DNA from: Epiperipatus broadwayi
Lineage: Eukaryota > Onychophora > Udeonychophora > Euonychophora > Peripatidae
Length of the DNA stretch: 64,000 nucleotides
Assembly: GCA_028023455.1 (NCBI GenBank)
Contig: JAQFVV010006342.1
Location: 2,995,001-3,059,000 of the forward strand
Direction of reading: 5' to 3'
Shown here: one piece after another, positions 12,400 to 23,769 of the stretch
Layout: each line of letters opens with the position of its first letter
Numbering within the stretch: the stretch's first letter is position 1
Position numbers and translations under genes: made by a program
Notes under the pieces: model-generated
Databases searched by the model: none
What the model was told of the DNA's origin: nothing
Seen by the model: only the letters and a program-made list of their open reading frames with translations

Positions 12400-13440
12400 C
12401 CCACCCTACTAAATTAAATTAAAATTAAGTAAACCAAGCCACCTGAACAAGGGACCACAAGAAGCTATCCTTCAGTTAGAAATACCAATGCCAAGGACCA
12501 AGAAACTAACTGGATCCGAGGACAAAAAAGGGTGATCACCCAATTACAAAAGAAATCCAGGAATTATCATACCTACTATGGAAATTAAAGACTAATAGAA
12601 TCGCTACAAAGACAATGTTTGAAATGACCAATAAAGTCCAAAAGAAGCGCTATAAAGCCTAGGTAAATATTGATATCAGGATAAAAACTTTTAAATCTCA
12701 ATCATTAAAATGAGCATGCAAATTTTATTTAATATATAATATTTCTTATGTGTTTACATTTTAATTATATCTTATTCTTGCGTTTATAATTATTATCATT
12801 GGGTTTTTTTTTAAAAAAATAAATTTTGTTTAAAATTATTAATGTCGTTTTTTCTCTCTCTCTCCATTCACAATCAAATGTGCAGCCGATCTCATGTGAA
12901 GAACTAGCCATGGGTCAAGCGCTTGAAACATGTTGTTGACATCTCATGGGTTCCAATCTCCGTATTGGATGGCGCCCTGGGCTTTAAATCCGTTATAAAT
13001 TCCCCATGGGATGTTTCACGTTTCAGACAGCCGGAGAGCTACTTTGGTCTGGAAAAATGACTGTCGGTTTAATATTTTATTAAATCTCAGTTTGACCGGA
13101 GGTATGATTGATATGTAAGTATTAATCCTATTTACTTTCCTGCTTGAGTAATGGGTTTTTAAAAAGATATGTTGCAAAATAATATGATTTCATAAAATTA
13201 AAATAAAGAATTAGAAAGATATTAAAATTACAAGTTCGAGTTGTCAAGTTGAAAAAAGTCTTAAAAAATGTAATTAACCAGTTTTTAATTCCCGTTACAA
13301 CATATACTGTATATATACAACAAATATCTCCCCATTTCAGAAATGACCTCCTTTTGAAGTAGCAATCTTTCAAGTAGGAGGGGGTTCTTTTAAAATATGT
13401 ATGCCACACCCTTTTAGAAACTTCAAATCTCAAAAGCAAA
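12400..13440. other. no recognised gene; GC-richer patch
   Basis: Two patches stand out from the AT-rich background: 12,420-12,660 and 12,870-13,060. The second has weak similarity to Pol III boxes (GGGTCAAGCGC and, about 55 bp later, GGGTTCCAATCTCC), so a decayed SINE is possible. I cannot confirm it. Confidence 0.35.
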
Positions 13441-13455
13441 TTCTGTATTATTCAT

Positions 13456-13590
13456 CATCATCATCATCAACCATTATCAATTCACTGCAGGATGAAGCTC
13501 TCTCTGAGTTTAATCCATCTTCTCCGATCTTTAGCTTCTCCACATCACCCTGCACACTTTCTTATTTCATCCATCCAGCAGTATATTGTC
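13456..13590 (-). mobile_element. RTE LINE 3' terminal fragment
   Basis: It is nearly identical to the last ~130 bp of the RTE element at 2951-3090, including the ATCATCATCATCATCAACCA tail (as read on the plus strand). It is 5' truncated, the common fate of LINE insertions. Confidence 0.88.
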
Positions 13591-13771
13591 TGAGTAACCA
13601 TGGTATACAAATATTTCCAATAAATTCGGAAATAGTTAACTTCAGAATTCGTACTTTTTATAATTTTGTACTCCACCCACTTAGAGTATGCATACATAAA
13701 TATGAATAACACTCACATTTTTACATGTATCCTTCAATTTGTTTGTTTATACTTGGCTACCATACATCTCT

Positions 13772-13978
13772 TCAAGCCATTATTTTTGCTTGAACTATTC
13801 CTGAATGACTTTGATATAGTAGTTTTAAACATTTTTCATGGCTTACAATAGGTATAACAACTTTATCTTCTTTAATAATACAATCTTTGCAAACAGAGAG
13901 CTTCTCTTTTTGTGCCCAAAAGAATTTATGCAAAATTTTCAGTTGATGATTTGGCCAATCTTTTCCTTTCCAATTCAT
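13772..13978 (-). pseudogene. Ty3/gypsy integrase zinc-binding region fragment
   Basis: The segment DKVVIPIVSHEKCLKLLYQS followed by HSGIVQAKIMA matches the region ahead of and including the first histidine of the integrase H2C2 finger. The rest of the finger and the DDE core are not found downstream. Confidence 0.7.
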
Positions 13979-14920
13979 AAGCTGTTGAAATCCTTAGTCA
14001 TTTATTGTCCAATTAACAATAGTCTGGCTATTTATTATTACTATATTTATTTTGTCTATATAATTTATTCCTATATCTGTTTCTATAGACTTGTTTTTAT
14101 TTGGAATTCACAAGAGGACATCTGTATGTTATATTACACTCCCTTTCTGATATTCCAATTCAAAATCATATCCTGTTAGCAGATTTATCCAGTGTAGCAT
14201 CCTAGGATTTAAATGCTCCGAGCTATTTTGTTTTTTGCAAAAATTTCTATTAACGACTTGTCTGTAATTAATTTAAAAGATCAACAAGACAAATACTGAT
14301 GGGATTTTTTAATAAACCATAGCCAATGCTTCTTTGACTAATGACTAATTGGCTATAATTTTTTGCAGTGCTGGACAATGTCTATAAGGTATAAACAATG
14401 AGCCTTTCTCCATTGGCCACTACATGGCTTAAAATCATCCCTATTTTATATTCTGGTGCATCACAAGTTGAATTGCACCCATATTATTGTCATAATGAAC
14501 TAATTAATTTTTGTATGATAACATCTTTATTTGTTTAAATGCATTTTCATGCTTTGCTTCCCCAATTCATTCCTGCCCTTTCTTCAACAAATTATTTAAA
14601 GACTGAACTAACTATGTCTTTCCCTTTTTAAAAAAGACCTCTAAACAATTTATAAAGCCAAGAAATGCTTGTTATTCTTGCAGTTTTTTAATCTGGTGAC
14701 ATTTTGCACAGCTTTATCCTTTTCTAAATCAAGTTTCTTGCCATGTTGCATAATTATGTGTCCTAAAAATTTCAACTCTGGTTATCCACATTCATTTGGT
14801 CTGCATTTATACTTGTATCAATACTTTTGAGCTTTTCGCAGACTTGTAATAACGTTTCTCATAGGTTCGCTTTGGAATTTGCAACAATGAAAATATCATC
14901 TAGATATGGAATTACTTTGT

Positions 14921-15250
14921 TCATATATTGCAACAGTATGTCCATTTTTGCTTGAAATATGTTTGGGCTATTGTGACTCCATATGACAATATGTTCCAAT
15001 CAAATAATCCTTTGTGTATGGTTAGTATAAGAATATCAGCAGTTCTCATTGGTACTGGTATCTGATGGAAAGCAGCACACAAATCAAATCTTTGTGCAAT
15101 AATCAGTCTGCTCCACTTTTGCCAATATTTTGTGAACATTTGGAACAAGATACTGATTTTTTGCAGACTTTTATTTACCACATGATGATAATCACCACAA
15201 ATACTTACTTGTCCTTCAGGTTTTGTTACAACTATGATAGGAGTTACCAT
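14921..15250 (-). pseudogene. Ty3/gypsy reverse transcriptase fragment
   Basis: Residues TPIIVVTKPEGQVSICGDYH and FDLCAAFHQIPVPMRTADIL are the characteristic N-terminal RT blocks of Ty3/gypsy elements, including the first catalytic Asp. LSYGVTIAQTYFKQ follows in the expected place. The YVDD-type block should lie next, near 14,900, and is not cleanly readable in frame. Confidence 0.82.
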
Positions 15251-15300
15251 TCAGATAGGAGTTACCATTCAGAACTTTTCACAGGAGTGACCACACTCTT

Positions 15301-16160
15301 TTTAATTTTACAGCTGCATTTTCTAACTGTCTAAAAAAATTGATAGTGACAAAGCTAACAATCCACTAGGGTGAGCTTCTGTCACTTAGTTGTGAGTAAA
15401 GCTCTCGTGATTGGTTGAAGCTTTTAATTGACATGCCTATATGTTTGTGGTCAATTTTTTTATTTGGACAGGAATACTTGATCTTAATAACCACTGTAAT
15501 GTCTTTGGGTGCACTCTCGTATTGGGGAAAAACATTTCTTTTGTCTCTGCCAAATCTGTTGTATATTAAGGCAGATCTAAGTGATAGTATTTTATCACTG
15601 TTTTGTTAATACAAGAATGTGCTTTACAGTCACATATTTTTTCCAAACTGCCAAATCTGATTTTTATTCAGGCAGAGTAGAATTTTAATACAAATGACTT
15701 TAAAATCGTTCTTGTTTACTTGATTTTGTTTGTCTGACTGTGCTGAATCTGTTGTGTTTGGCTGAATTGCAGATTTCAGACTCAAACCAACAGTAATATT
15801 AAAAATATAAACACACACTAATAAATTATTGAAATATTTAAGGCTTTACTTCATGAGTGTTTGAAATCAATAAAAATATATATATGTGCTTTGCGCACAG
15901 ATAATGAAGCTGTGAAAATAAGTGATATTATCCTAAAGTTACTGCCAAGCGCTTCCAGGACAGTTATATATATTAACAAAATAGTTATTTTCAATAAAAT
16001 ATCTAAAATTATCTTCTGCTGCCATAAACATATGTTTTATTCTTTCTCAAAATAGTTTAATAATGTCATTGATGTTTTATTTGTTTTAATTTTTCAATCA
16101 TATTCATTTAATTGTAAAAATAATAATTTTCTCAGACTGCCAATCAGCCTTTTCCCACTT
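15301..16160. other. no recognised feature
   Basis: A 13-bp tandem unit (near 15,237-15,268, 'gataggagttaccattca' doubled) is the only structure seen. It may include the far-decayed 5' part of the Ty3/gypsy relic. Confidence 0.4.
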
Positions 16161-16163
16161 ACC

Positions 16164-17105
16164 ATGAGGAAGACTGTTCAGGACTCTATTCTTGAATCTG
16201 AAAATAAGATCACCAAATCACTAGCTAAGGTATATACCTCACTTTATGCAAAAACCTCATTAATGAATATGTTGGGGTTCCCCAGGATAGCCTGCTTCAT
16301 GCCATTCATAAGATTTCCTAATAAATTCATAAGTATTATAAAACTTCCTATGTACACAATTACTTGGAAAGATAAAACCATTGCCATCAGCCTTAAAAAT
16401 ATTGCCAAATGGAACAGGCTTTCTCTACACTCTCTGAAAACACTTTGACTCCAGTGTTCCCATAACCTAATTAGAAAGCTATGCTCCTTCTTCACAAATG
16501 CATCCCTATTCATCCCAATAAACCTGAAAGACACTCCTCCTGTGGATAGAACCTGGCTGGCTGATATCATTAGTGACATTGCCAAAATAAATCCTCCTTC
16601 TAGCCAAATTCTAACAAAGTTAACTCCTAGGATGCTTACCAGCTCTGGAACAATGTGTCCACACCAAATGCTACTTGCCTCCATATCACCAACTACAGCC
16701 TAATTAAAAAATTCAGATGATGAAATCTGGAGCCAAAAGTTTTTTTGACTTCCTAGTTAAACTAAATTTAGATGCTCTTACCTCAAGTCACTTTTTGGTG
16801 GCTCACAGGGAATATTCTTCCTTGAACCCAGCATGCCAGATGTGTCACAGGAGGAGGACACAGCTCCCCACATTTTTAACCAATGTATGGTACTACAAGG
16901 ATGCAGAAGTCTCATCCAAATAATATACCATCAAAAACAACCCTTAATAGCCATTCTTAATCATGGGATTGCAGTGGGTGAATTCGCAGTAGTAAGAAGA
17001 GCTACTTTTAAATGTATAACCTCTGGCTTACACAATGTGAAATGCTATTCAACTCATATAATACAGACCCTCAGCAAACCTTTCTTAGAAAACTCAGGAC
17101 AATGA
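16164..17105 (+). mobile_element. non-LTR retrotransposon C-terminal fragment
   Basis: Across two frames near 16,830-16,880 the plus strand encodes CQMCHRR then EDTAPHIFNQC. Together they give C-x2-C-x8-H-x4-C, the zinc-binding motif found after the RT domain in several LINE clades. A frameshift lies within the motif. The following 75 codons (to 17,105) are open. Upstream (16,164-16,700) is stop-rich and fits a decayed RT thumb region. The clade is not assigned. Confidence 0.5.
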
Positions 17106-17639
17106 GGGATAGAGACCATCATATTGTGCCCAAATAACATTTGAAATTACATGGAAACTCATAAGTTTAGATACAATAATCGATGAGAGACCACAACATC
17201 CTGATCCTGACATTACAAGAACTACTTATATGTAATTAAGATGTATTGGTATCTTAAGAATTAATGGAATTGTTCATGAGGTTTTGTAAACTTAATATAT
17301 AATAAAATTCTTGATAAAAAAAGATACTAGTAATTTGTTATTTGCCAAATATTATTTGCTAAACTATAAATATTGTTTTAAAATATTTATCCCCACCCAT
17401 CCATTTAATTTAATATCCATAGTGCTTTGAATACACTACTAATTATTCTATCATGTTTTTATCTTTGTTTAATAATTTATTTTGCTAATAGTCATTTGAT
17501 ATCTTTTGCTAGTAAAATATTTTAGTTTAGTCATAGATCTGTAGTGTATTGATTATACTAATAATTTTTTTTTTTGTCATTTGTTAATTTGTTTCATTCA
17601 ACATAACAATAACATCATATTTCAGCAAAATTCCTCTTA

Positions 17640-18290
17640 TGGTCTACCTAAAATCCATAAGGATCATGTTCCATTAAGACCTATTAGTTCTAGAGATTAC
17701 CTTGCCAAAATTTGGCAAGATTTCTTTTCAAAGTTCTAAGTTCTTTGGCATACAAGATCCAGTCCTTTGTCAGGGATTCTAGACACTTTGTAGGATTAAT
17801 CATGAAGATGAAAATTGAAAGAACTGAGTTACTGGTAAGCTTTGATGTGGAAAGTTTATTCACAAATGTATCATGTGAAGAAGCAGTGTCTATTGTAAGG
17901 AAAAGGTTAAATGGTGATAATAGTTCACAAACCAGAACAGCTCTTCCAATTGATTAATATGGAACTATTAACACTCTGCATAAAACAACCTATTTTCAAT
18001 ATAAAACAGAATTCTTCCAACAAAATCAAGGAATGTCTATGGGCTCACCATTATCTTCCCTGATTAGCAATATTTACATGGAAGAACTTGAAACCACAGC
18101 CATAAAAACTACTCCATATCCACCTAAAGTTTGGCTTCACTATTTGGATGATACATTTGTTGTATGGCCACATGATGAAGCATTGCTACAATCTTTTGGG
18201 AAACACATCAACAATATATCCTCTTCAATTAAATTCACAATAGAATCAGAAGAACAAAAATTGGCATTCTTAGATGTTCTTGTGCCATGA
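17640..18290 (+). pseudogene. PLE reverse transcriptase
   Basis: The first readable block, about 17,640-17,720, has the YGLPKIHKDHVPLRPIS type of sequence usual before PLE RT motif 1. Then come VSFDVESLFTNVSCEEAV (first catalytic Asp), MSMGSPLSSLISNIYMEELE, and WLHYLDDTFVVWPH with the catalytic YxDD. IESEEQKLAFLDVLV follows. The strong match in order and spacing makes the family call firm. A stop at 17,955 and another at 18,288 break the frame. Confidence 0.87.
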
Positions 18291-18689
18291 CTCCCTAATG
18301 GCAAAATCAAAACTAGTTTACTGAAGACCCACACACACTGGAAAATATTTAGCCTGTACATCCAATAACACCAGAAACACAAAACATGGAGGTATATTAT
18401 CACTGTGGAACAGAGCAAAAGAAGTTTGTTCAGAAACCAGCAATTTGAAAAAAGAAAAGATCTATATAGGACAAACTTATGAAAAATGTTTATCCATCAG
18501 TTGTTATTAAAAAAGCCTTAACTAAACAACAAAAGAACCATCAAAAGAAAAACCAATTATTGGTACTGCAGTGTACCCATACATATCCAAAATAGCTAAA
18601 TTAAAAAAAATCTGCAATCAGTATAACATCAGATAGCTTTCCAAAGCCACTACGAGGAATTCTAACATCTACAAAGCCTAAACTTGAAA

Positions 18690-19060
18690 TGCTGAAAAAG
18701 AGAAAAAAATGCATCCATGAAATACCATGTGAATGTGAAAGAACATATATTGGTGAGACCAGTCATTCCATTGAAAAGTGCTTGCAATAACACAAATTCA
18801 TGATTAGAAGAAAAAAAATAAATATGTCTAAGGTAACAGCCCATGTATGTACCAATGATCATATGTTCAATTGGGCAAATACAAAAATTTTTGATAGAGA
18901 AGAAAAGATAAAAAGAGGAAAATTTAAACAAGCTGCTCACATGACAATGGCAAACAATCCCATAAGTCAACCTAGTGTGACTATACATAATGTATGGAAA
19001 TCACTTATCAACTTTGCTCTTAGAAAAAATTTGAGATATCAGGAAGAAACTCATAAATAA
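18690..19060 (+). pseudogene. PLE GIY-YIG endonuclease domain
   Basis: After a gap of decayed sequence the plus strand reads a Cys-containing stretch and then ERTYIGETSHSIEK, the YIG half of the GIY-YIG nuclease core. A stop at 18,788 is followed by the C-terminal part at 18,800-19,060 (with NDHMFNWANTKIFDREEK). This nuclease cuts the target in PLE retrotransposition. The copy is dead. Confidence 0.82.
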
Positions 19061-19094
19061 GTATATCAAATTTTTACTGAATGGCTGTACTCAA

Positions 19095-19320
19095 AAAATC
19101 TAAGGGTCCAGGTTCATTTTTCCATTCTAGTACTATTACTGGACAGGCCAGCAACACTTGAAGAAGAGGAAAGAATAATACCTCTCAAAACATGCATATA
19201 CTAACCTGCATGCTATTACTAACAGTTGAATGTATTTAGAATATTTAAATAAAGTTAAATTTTTCTAAACACAGTCCATCATCACAAACCTTCAAGAAAA
19301 TCCATATTTCTCTTACAATT
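19095..19320 (+). repeat. dispersed repeat family D, copy 1
   Basis: It starts about 40 bp beyond the PLE coding region. Blocks shared with copies at 51.2-51.66 and 62.37-62.69 kb are a tRNA T-loop-like segment ('ccaggttcatttttcc'), 'ggacaggccagcaacact', a paired stem (AGAGG/CCTCT), 'actaacctgcatgctattac', and an end reading CCATCATCACAAACCTTC. Confidence 0.7.
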
Positions 19321-19720
19321 AAACTTTTTACTATCATTAATTTATGCAGATTTTTCTATATTCCACTGTCTTACCTTAGGATTTTAATAGTGTATTTTTT
19401 CATAATTGAACATTTGTTAAAAATAAAATGTGATGCTTGTTAATTGTAAAATTAAAATACTTTGCTAAATTCTACCTAGATTTTAAAGTTTTTATTTTTT
19501 CGTTTATCGGTATTGTTTACGTTTTACTATTTGCTAATTACAATTTTAGTAGATGCTAGTAATTTGTTTGTTTATTAAATATTAAAATTAGCTAAACTCT
19601 AAATATTGTTTTGAAATTTTTATTTTATTCTGTTTAGCATAATATCCAGTATTTTTAGTAAATGCTTGTATTTTTTGTTCATGTTTTTATTTTGGTTTAA
19701 AAAATTAATGTGCTGTACAA

Positions 19721-20190
19721 ATACATGAAACAGTTTATAGCTTACATCTATGAAATGTTTGGGTTTTAAACTTTTTGATGAAAATTGAAATTTTTTATAT
19801 AGACTGTACAGAATATCTGGAACACATTGCTGTTATATTATTTGAGTTTATCATTTGGTTGTGTCAGTAATGGTTTTGGCATTCCTCTTAGTGTCCAAAA
19901 TGGCACAGAGCACATTAAACAGGTATTGCTACAGTATGTGCCCCCCTTTATATTGAGCTACAGTAACAATCTACATTACTATTAAAGAAGTAAATTTTAA
20001 TATTAATTTACTAATTTATTTATTTATTCATTATGCAGTAAAGGCAAATAAAAAAGTAATTTTATTAAGGGGCAATGCCTGATGAATTTTAAACTTTATG
20101 AAATAAAAATGTTCATCAATTATACAATCTTAAATTTTCTTAAAAGTATTTTTTTCTTTTTTACAATACAAATTTAATAATTAAATACAA
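19721..20190. other. no recognised feature
   Basis: AT-rich DNA without coding signal or recognised repeat. Confidence 0.45.
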
Positions 20191-20194
20191 GTAT

Positions 20195-20430
20195 AGTATA
20201 TATATATACTTAAGTTACATGTAATTACAGGGTATTTGAACCCAGACTTTCAAACACCCTTCAGTCATCCATTCTATCTATTATAATCATGACTACATGC
20301 AAGTGACAAAGATAAATGATCTCCAATATATATATTTTATCCTGAACCAGCACCCATCAGTTGTTTAGAATCATCATCCTCCACACCAGGGATGAAGCAC
20401 CCATGTATTGAACAGAATGAGTGCTTCCAT
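20195..20430 (+). repeat. dispersed repeat family B, fragment
   Basis: It contains 'gggtatttgaacccagactt', 'catccattctat', 'aaatgatctccaatatat' and 'gaaccagcacccatcagttg'. These occur in the same order in the copy near 41 kb. Confidence 0.72.
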
Positions 20431-21059
20431 AGAAAAATTCACTAAAACTTTCAAAAGCTTTAATTGAAATTCAATTTTAAAAATTCACTTTCAATTTTTT
20501 TACACACAGTTGAATTGTTTGTATATACCAGGGGTGGTCAAAATTTTTGACAGTGGGGGCTACTTTTTTGGTGAAAGTATACCTGAGGGCTACTATGTTT
20601 TTTTTTCAGGGCTTCAAACTGGAAACTGGGAAAAGATTTTTGCCGAATGAAAAAAAAAAACCGGTTCAAAGTCCTGGCTTTTTTAGAATGTACTTATGAA
20701 TTGATATTTCTTTTTTTATAAGGACTTTTTAAATACAAGTATTGGTGACATTTTTAGAAGATATTTTTGAACTGATGATTTTTTTTTTCAATAAGATACG
20801 AACTGTCAAAGATATTTTACTATGACTACTATTAAATTACTTCAACTGCCTTTCGTATTATAATTTGTCTGTCATTTTATAAAATATTTATAAAATTGAA
20901 TTACCTCTAAATAATTATTTTCTAGAGCTGGTCCTAAATTTAAAAAAAAAATCAAGAAAAATCAAGAAAATATAGAGGAAAAAACAAAATTATTGTTTTG
21001 GGATTTTATTAAAATAAATTAGATGCAAATTTTACAAACAAAAAAAAAATACAAAGTAA

Positions 21060-22025
21060 AAACAAAATATTTTGTTTATTTTAATGATACTTGGCATTGC
21101 ATAGTTATGACAAGTTTGTCAAAATTTGGCTCATATGAATTTAAAATAATTCTTAAAGCCAATTCCAAATTTAGATCCAATAAATGTGACCTATGTTTAG
21201 TTTTTATCACATTCATGCAGGAAAATGCTGATTCATACAAATATGTTGAATCCAAAAATGCATTGAAATATGCAGCAACTCTCCAAATATTTGGATATTT
21301 ATTCTTGCTCATTAATGTCCAGAAGCTCCATTGACTTTAAATGTATTTAACATTTACTATTTCTTCTTCCAGGCTAACTGAATCACTATGTATAAATTCA
21401 CTTAATTTCATAGTGATATCTTCGATATTGACAAAAAACTAGTAATATCTTCAAGTTTGTTAAATTCCATTAATCTTCCTTCAAATTCCTTTATGAGGAG
21501 TATTGTATTTTCAACATATTTGTTGTAGATTAGATTCTATTTTTAGACTCATCAGCCATATTTTTTAAATGTTTTAATTCACAATGCTTCAGTTGCATTA
21601 CAAACATACTTCATTTTTTCTTGAATAACTTCAAGGTGCTCAACATAATTATTATTGTTTTATCTTTTCCTTGTAGTTCTACATTTAAGTTATTTAATTT
21701 TTCTGTAATATCAAAGAAAAAGGTGAAACCAATCATTCAGTTCTGAATCATCTTTAGTTTCCAAAAATGATCTTATTTGTGGTAGAAGTTCTATGAATTG
21801 GATTTAAAATGTTGCTTGACTTAACCACCTTGCATCAATATGTAATAACAATTCACTATGTTCACTCTCACATTCCTTGAGCAAATCCCAGAATTGATGA
21901 TAAAACAAGCTTTCTGATCTTATTTTATTAACAATTTTGAAGGCAACACTCATAACATGTTTAAATTTCAATACTTTTGAAGACAAGGCATGCTGATGTA
22001 TAATATAATGATAATCCATAAAACT
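21060..22025 (-). pseudogene. hAT transposase, GTF2IRD2/ZBED-like, decayed
   Basis: The piece at 21,804-22,019 reads YHYIIHQHALSSKVLKFKHV and later HIDARWLSQ. This matches the conserved 'HQ..L..K.L.....V....V' and 'RWLS' blocks of domesticated and free hAT transposases of this group. The piece at 21,076-21,312 reads NKYPNIWRVAAYFNAFLDST and SAFSCMNVIKTKHRS, the region leading into the C-terminal dimerisation domain. Between them (21,330-21,800) the coding frame is stop-ridden. The N-terminal BED zinc finger was not found. Confidence 0.82.
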
Positions 22026-23392
22026 AGATATATCATTATCGTTTCTTCTTATTTGATCACAAAGTCAAAGCAACAATGTAGAACGGTGTCACAGAAACTG
22101 GCATATCAGATAACACTCCTAAATAAACATAAGAGGGGTGAAGTTTGTAGAGTACCTTAGCTATTTCATTTAATAAATAATAAAGCAGTCTCTCTGAACC
22201 CTGGTCTAATCAGTACTCTAGTCAATAAATAAAACTTTCATGCCTTTTTTCTAGGTCGGCAACACCATACTTTTTTGGGGAATATTATGAAACTACTAAG
22301 AGCACAACTTGAGTAACCAGATATCAGAGGTTATATGTTTATCTATGAAAAATTATATGGTACACATGGTCATTATGGCTATCTGTACAGATACATAATT
22401 TGAACCCAATTCCTAATAGCTATCTGCCACAGAACCATCATTTAAAATCTCTTTACTGATTTTGAATGACATTATTAAATGTTAACTGTAATTGGTAAAT
22501 TTCTTAATAGTTTTATCAACTATACTTCTCTATGTATCTGGTTCATAGCTCTAAAGTTTACATCGCAATGGTCTTGTTCACATATATAATTGTGGTCACA
22601 CATACACATCGAATTGGCTAAATTTTATTACAATTTTTCCTTTTAATATTTGGCTTTTTGTTTTATTGTTAAAATTTAACCAAGAAAACATATAAAAGGA
22701 ATATCATCAATGATTTTTTTTCCAACTATTTTTCTATAAAATAATAACTTAAAAATACTTGGGAGTGACTGAAAATCTAGTAATAACGTTCAATCGTCAA
22801 AAGTCTAATTCATCAGAAAAAAGATCGCGAGATAAAGGTAATCTCTATATTTACAAGCAAAGATGGCTTGTTATTTCTTTTCTTTTTTTAGACATTATAA
22901 TTACTTTTACTTTTAAGAAATAATTATGAAAGAAGCTTAGTTTGTCAGCTCCACAATAAGAAATCATAAATAATGCTTGAATCTGTTGATTAACCGTTAT
23001 TGTACGCTAGAAATTTTTTGGTAAACATTAAACCATAAGAATAACAAAAATATATAAAAAAAACTTTCTATTTACAAAAAAAATCATAAAATCTTCATTT
23101 TTTATCATAAAGAAATCCAACTTACATTATCTAAAAGGAACATGGATACTGAATCGAATGATGTAATGTATGCACATGTAGTGTGTGTGGTTTTCATCTT
23201 ATCGTAAGTTGAAGCTGAGAATCACTAATTAGAAAATACAAGCCCATTTTCTTTATTTTGTTATTATTTTTTATATTAAAATCAGCCCTGAATTTATCAC
23301 TATAATTTGTCAGTGTTCATGACAGCTTTGCGGTCTACTTTCAGAGCTCTTGTGGACTATTAGTAGACTGAGAACCATCTTGGTCATACCTG
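22026..23392. other. 5' part of the hAT element, no readable ORF
   Basis: This lies upstream of the transposase on the minus strand. It should hold the N-terminal coding region and 5' untranslated part, but I see no open frame. It may have been replaced by other sequence. Confidence 0.5.
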
Positions 23393-23594
23393 GTATATAC
23401 AAAGAATGAGTTTGACCAACACATTATTAGCTGGTTATAAAAAGTTCAAACAATTCTAAATCTAATTTACAGATAAAACTTGAGAACGTTAAAAGCATTT
23501 GAAGATAAAAATATATTGATAATGTATTATCTATATTTAAACTAATCATAGTTTGATTAACATAAAAAAAGAAGAATGAACAATTTCAATTCAT

Positions 23595-23760
23595 TATGTT
23601 TTTGTTTGGAATTTCTGTTGATTTTCAATTTTTTTACAGACAGTTGAATTGTTTTTATATAAGGCAAAGAATGAGTTTGACCAATGCATTGTTGACTGAT
23701 TATGTATTAACTATATTTAAACTAATCACACTCTGATTAACAGATAAAGATTTTTCTAGA
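23595..23760 (+). repeat. diverged duplicate of the hAT target site (empty site)
   Basis: The sequence 'cagttgaattgtttttatat' then 'aaagaatgagtttgaccaat' joins the left flank (20,500-20,528) and the right flank (23,401-23,440) of the hAT insertion without the transposon. The similarity extends to 'ttttcaatttttttaca' on the left and 'aactatatttaaactaatca' on the right. Confidence 0.75.
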
Positions 23761-23769
23761 TGTATATAG

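Larger units (their letters stand above)
13772..15300 (-). mobile_element. Ty3/gypsy-type LTR retrotransposon pol, decayed
   Basis: Minus strand order is reverse transcriptase (15,250-14,920), a stop-ridden RNase H-like stretch (about 14,800-14,200) and the integrase H2C2 zinc-binding region (13,978-13,772). This RT-RH-IN order is that of Ty3/gypsy. I could not find LTRs or the integrase catalytic core; the 3' side is replaced by an RTE fragment at 13.45 kb. Many stops and frameshifts mark it as old. Confidence 0.78.
17325..19720 (+). mobile_element. Penelope-like element (PLE), decayed, with flanking direct repeats
   Basis: A reverse transcriptase region followed by a GIY-YIG endonuclease on the plus strand is the diagnostic layout of Penelope-like retroelements. 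Flanking sequences at 17,325-17,480 and 19,545-19,700 are diverged direct repeats ('gctagtaatttgtt', then 'gctaaactctaaatattgtttt'). They may be remnants of the pseudo-LTRs that PLEs often carry. Numerous stops and frameshifts interrupt the ORF. Confidence 0.82.
20521..23400 (-). mobile_element. hAT DNA transposon with 8-bp target duplication
   Basis: The element body is 20,529-23,392. It begins CAGGGGTGGTCA and ends TGGTCATACCTG, imperfect inverted ends of the type CAGGGGTGG common in hAT elements. It is flanked by identical 8-bp sequences GTATATAC at 20,521-20,528 and 23,393-23,400, the target length expected for hAT. Inside, the minus strand holds remnants of a GTF2IRD2/ZBED-like hAT transposase. 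The ends have drifted, so it is an old copy. Confidence 0.88.

Noticed and set aside
16244-16684. 146-codon minus-strand ORF
   Set aside because: It is opposite the LINE C-terminal fragment, whose plus-strand zinc motif is the better explanation. No motif is seen in the minus frame.
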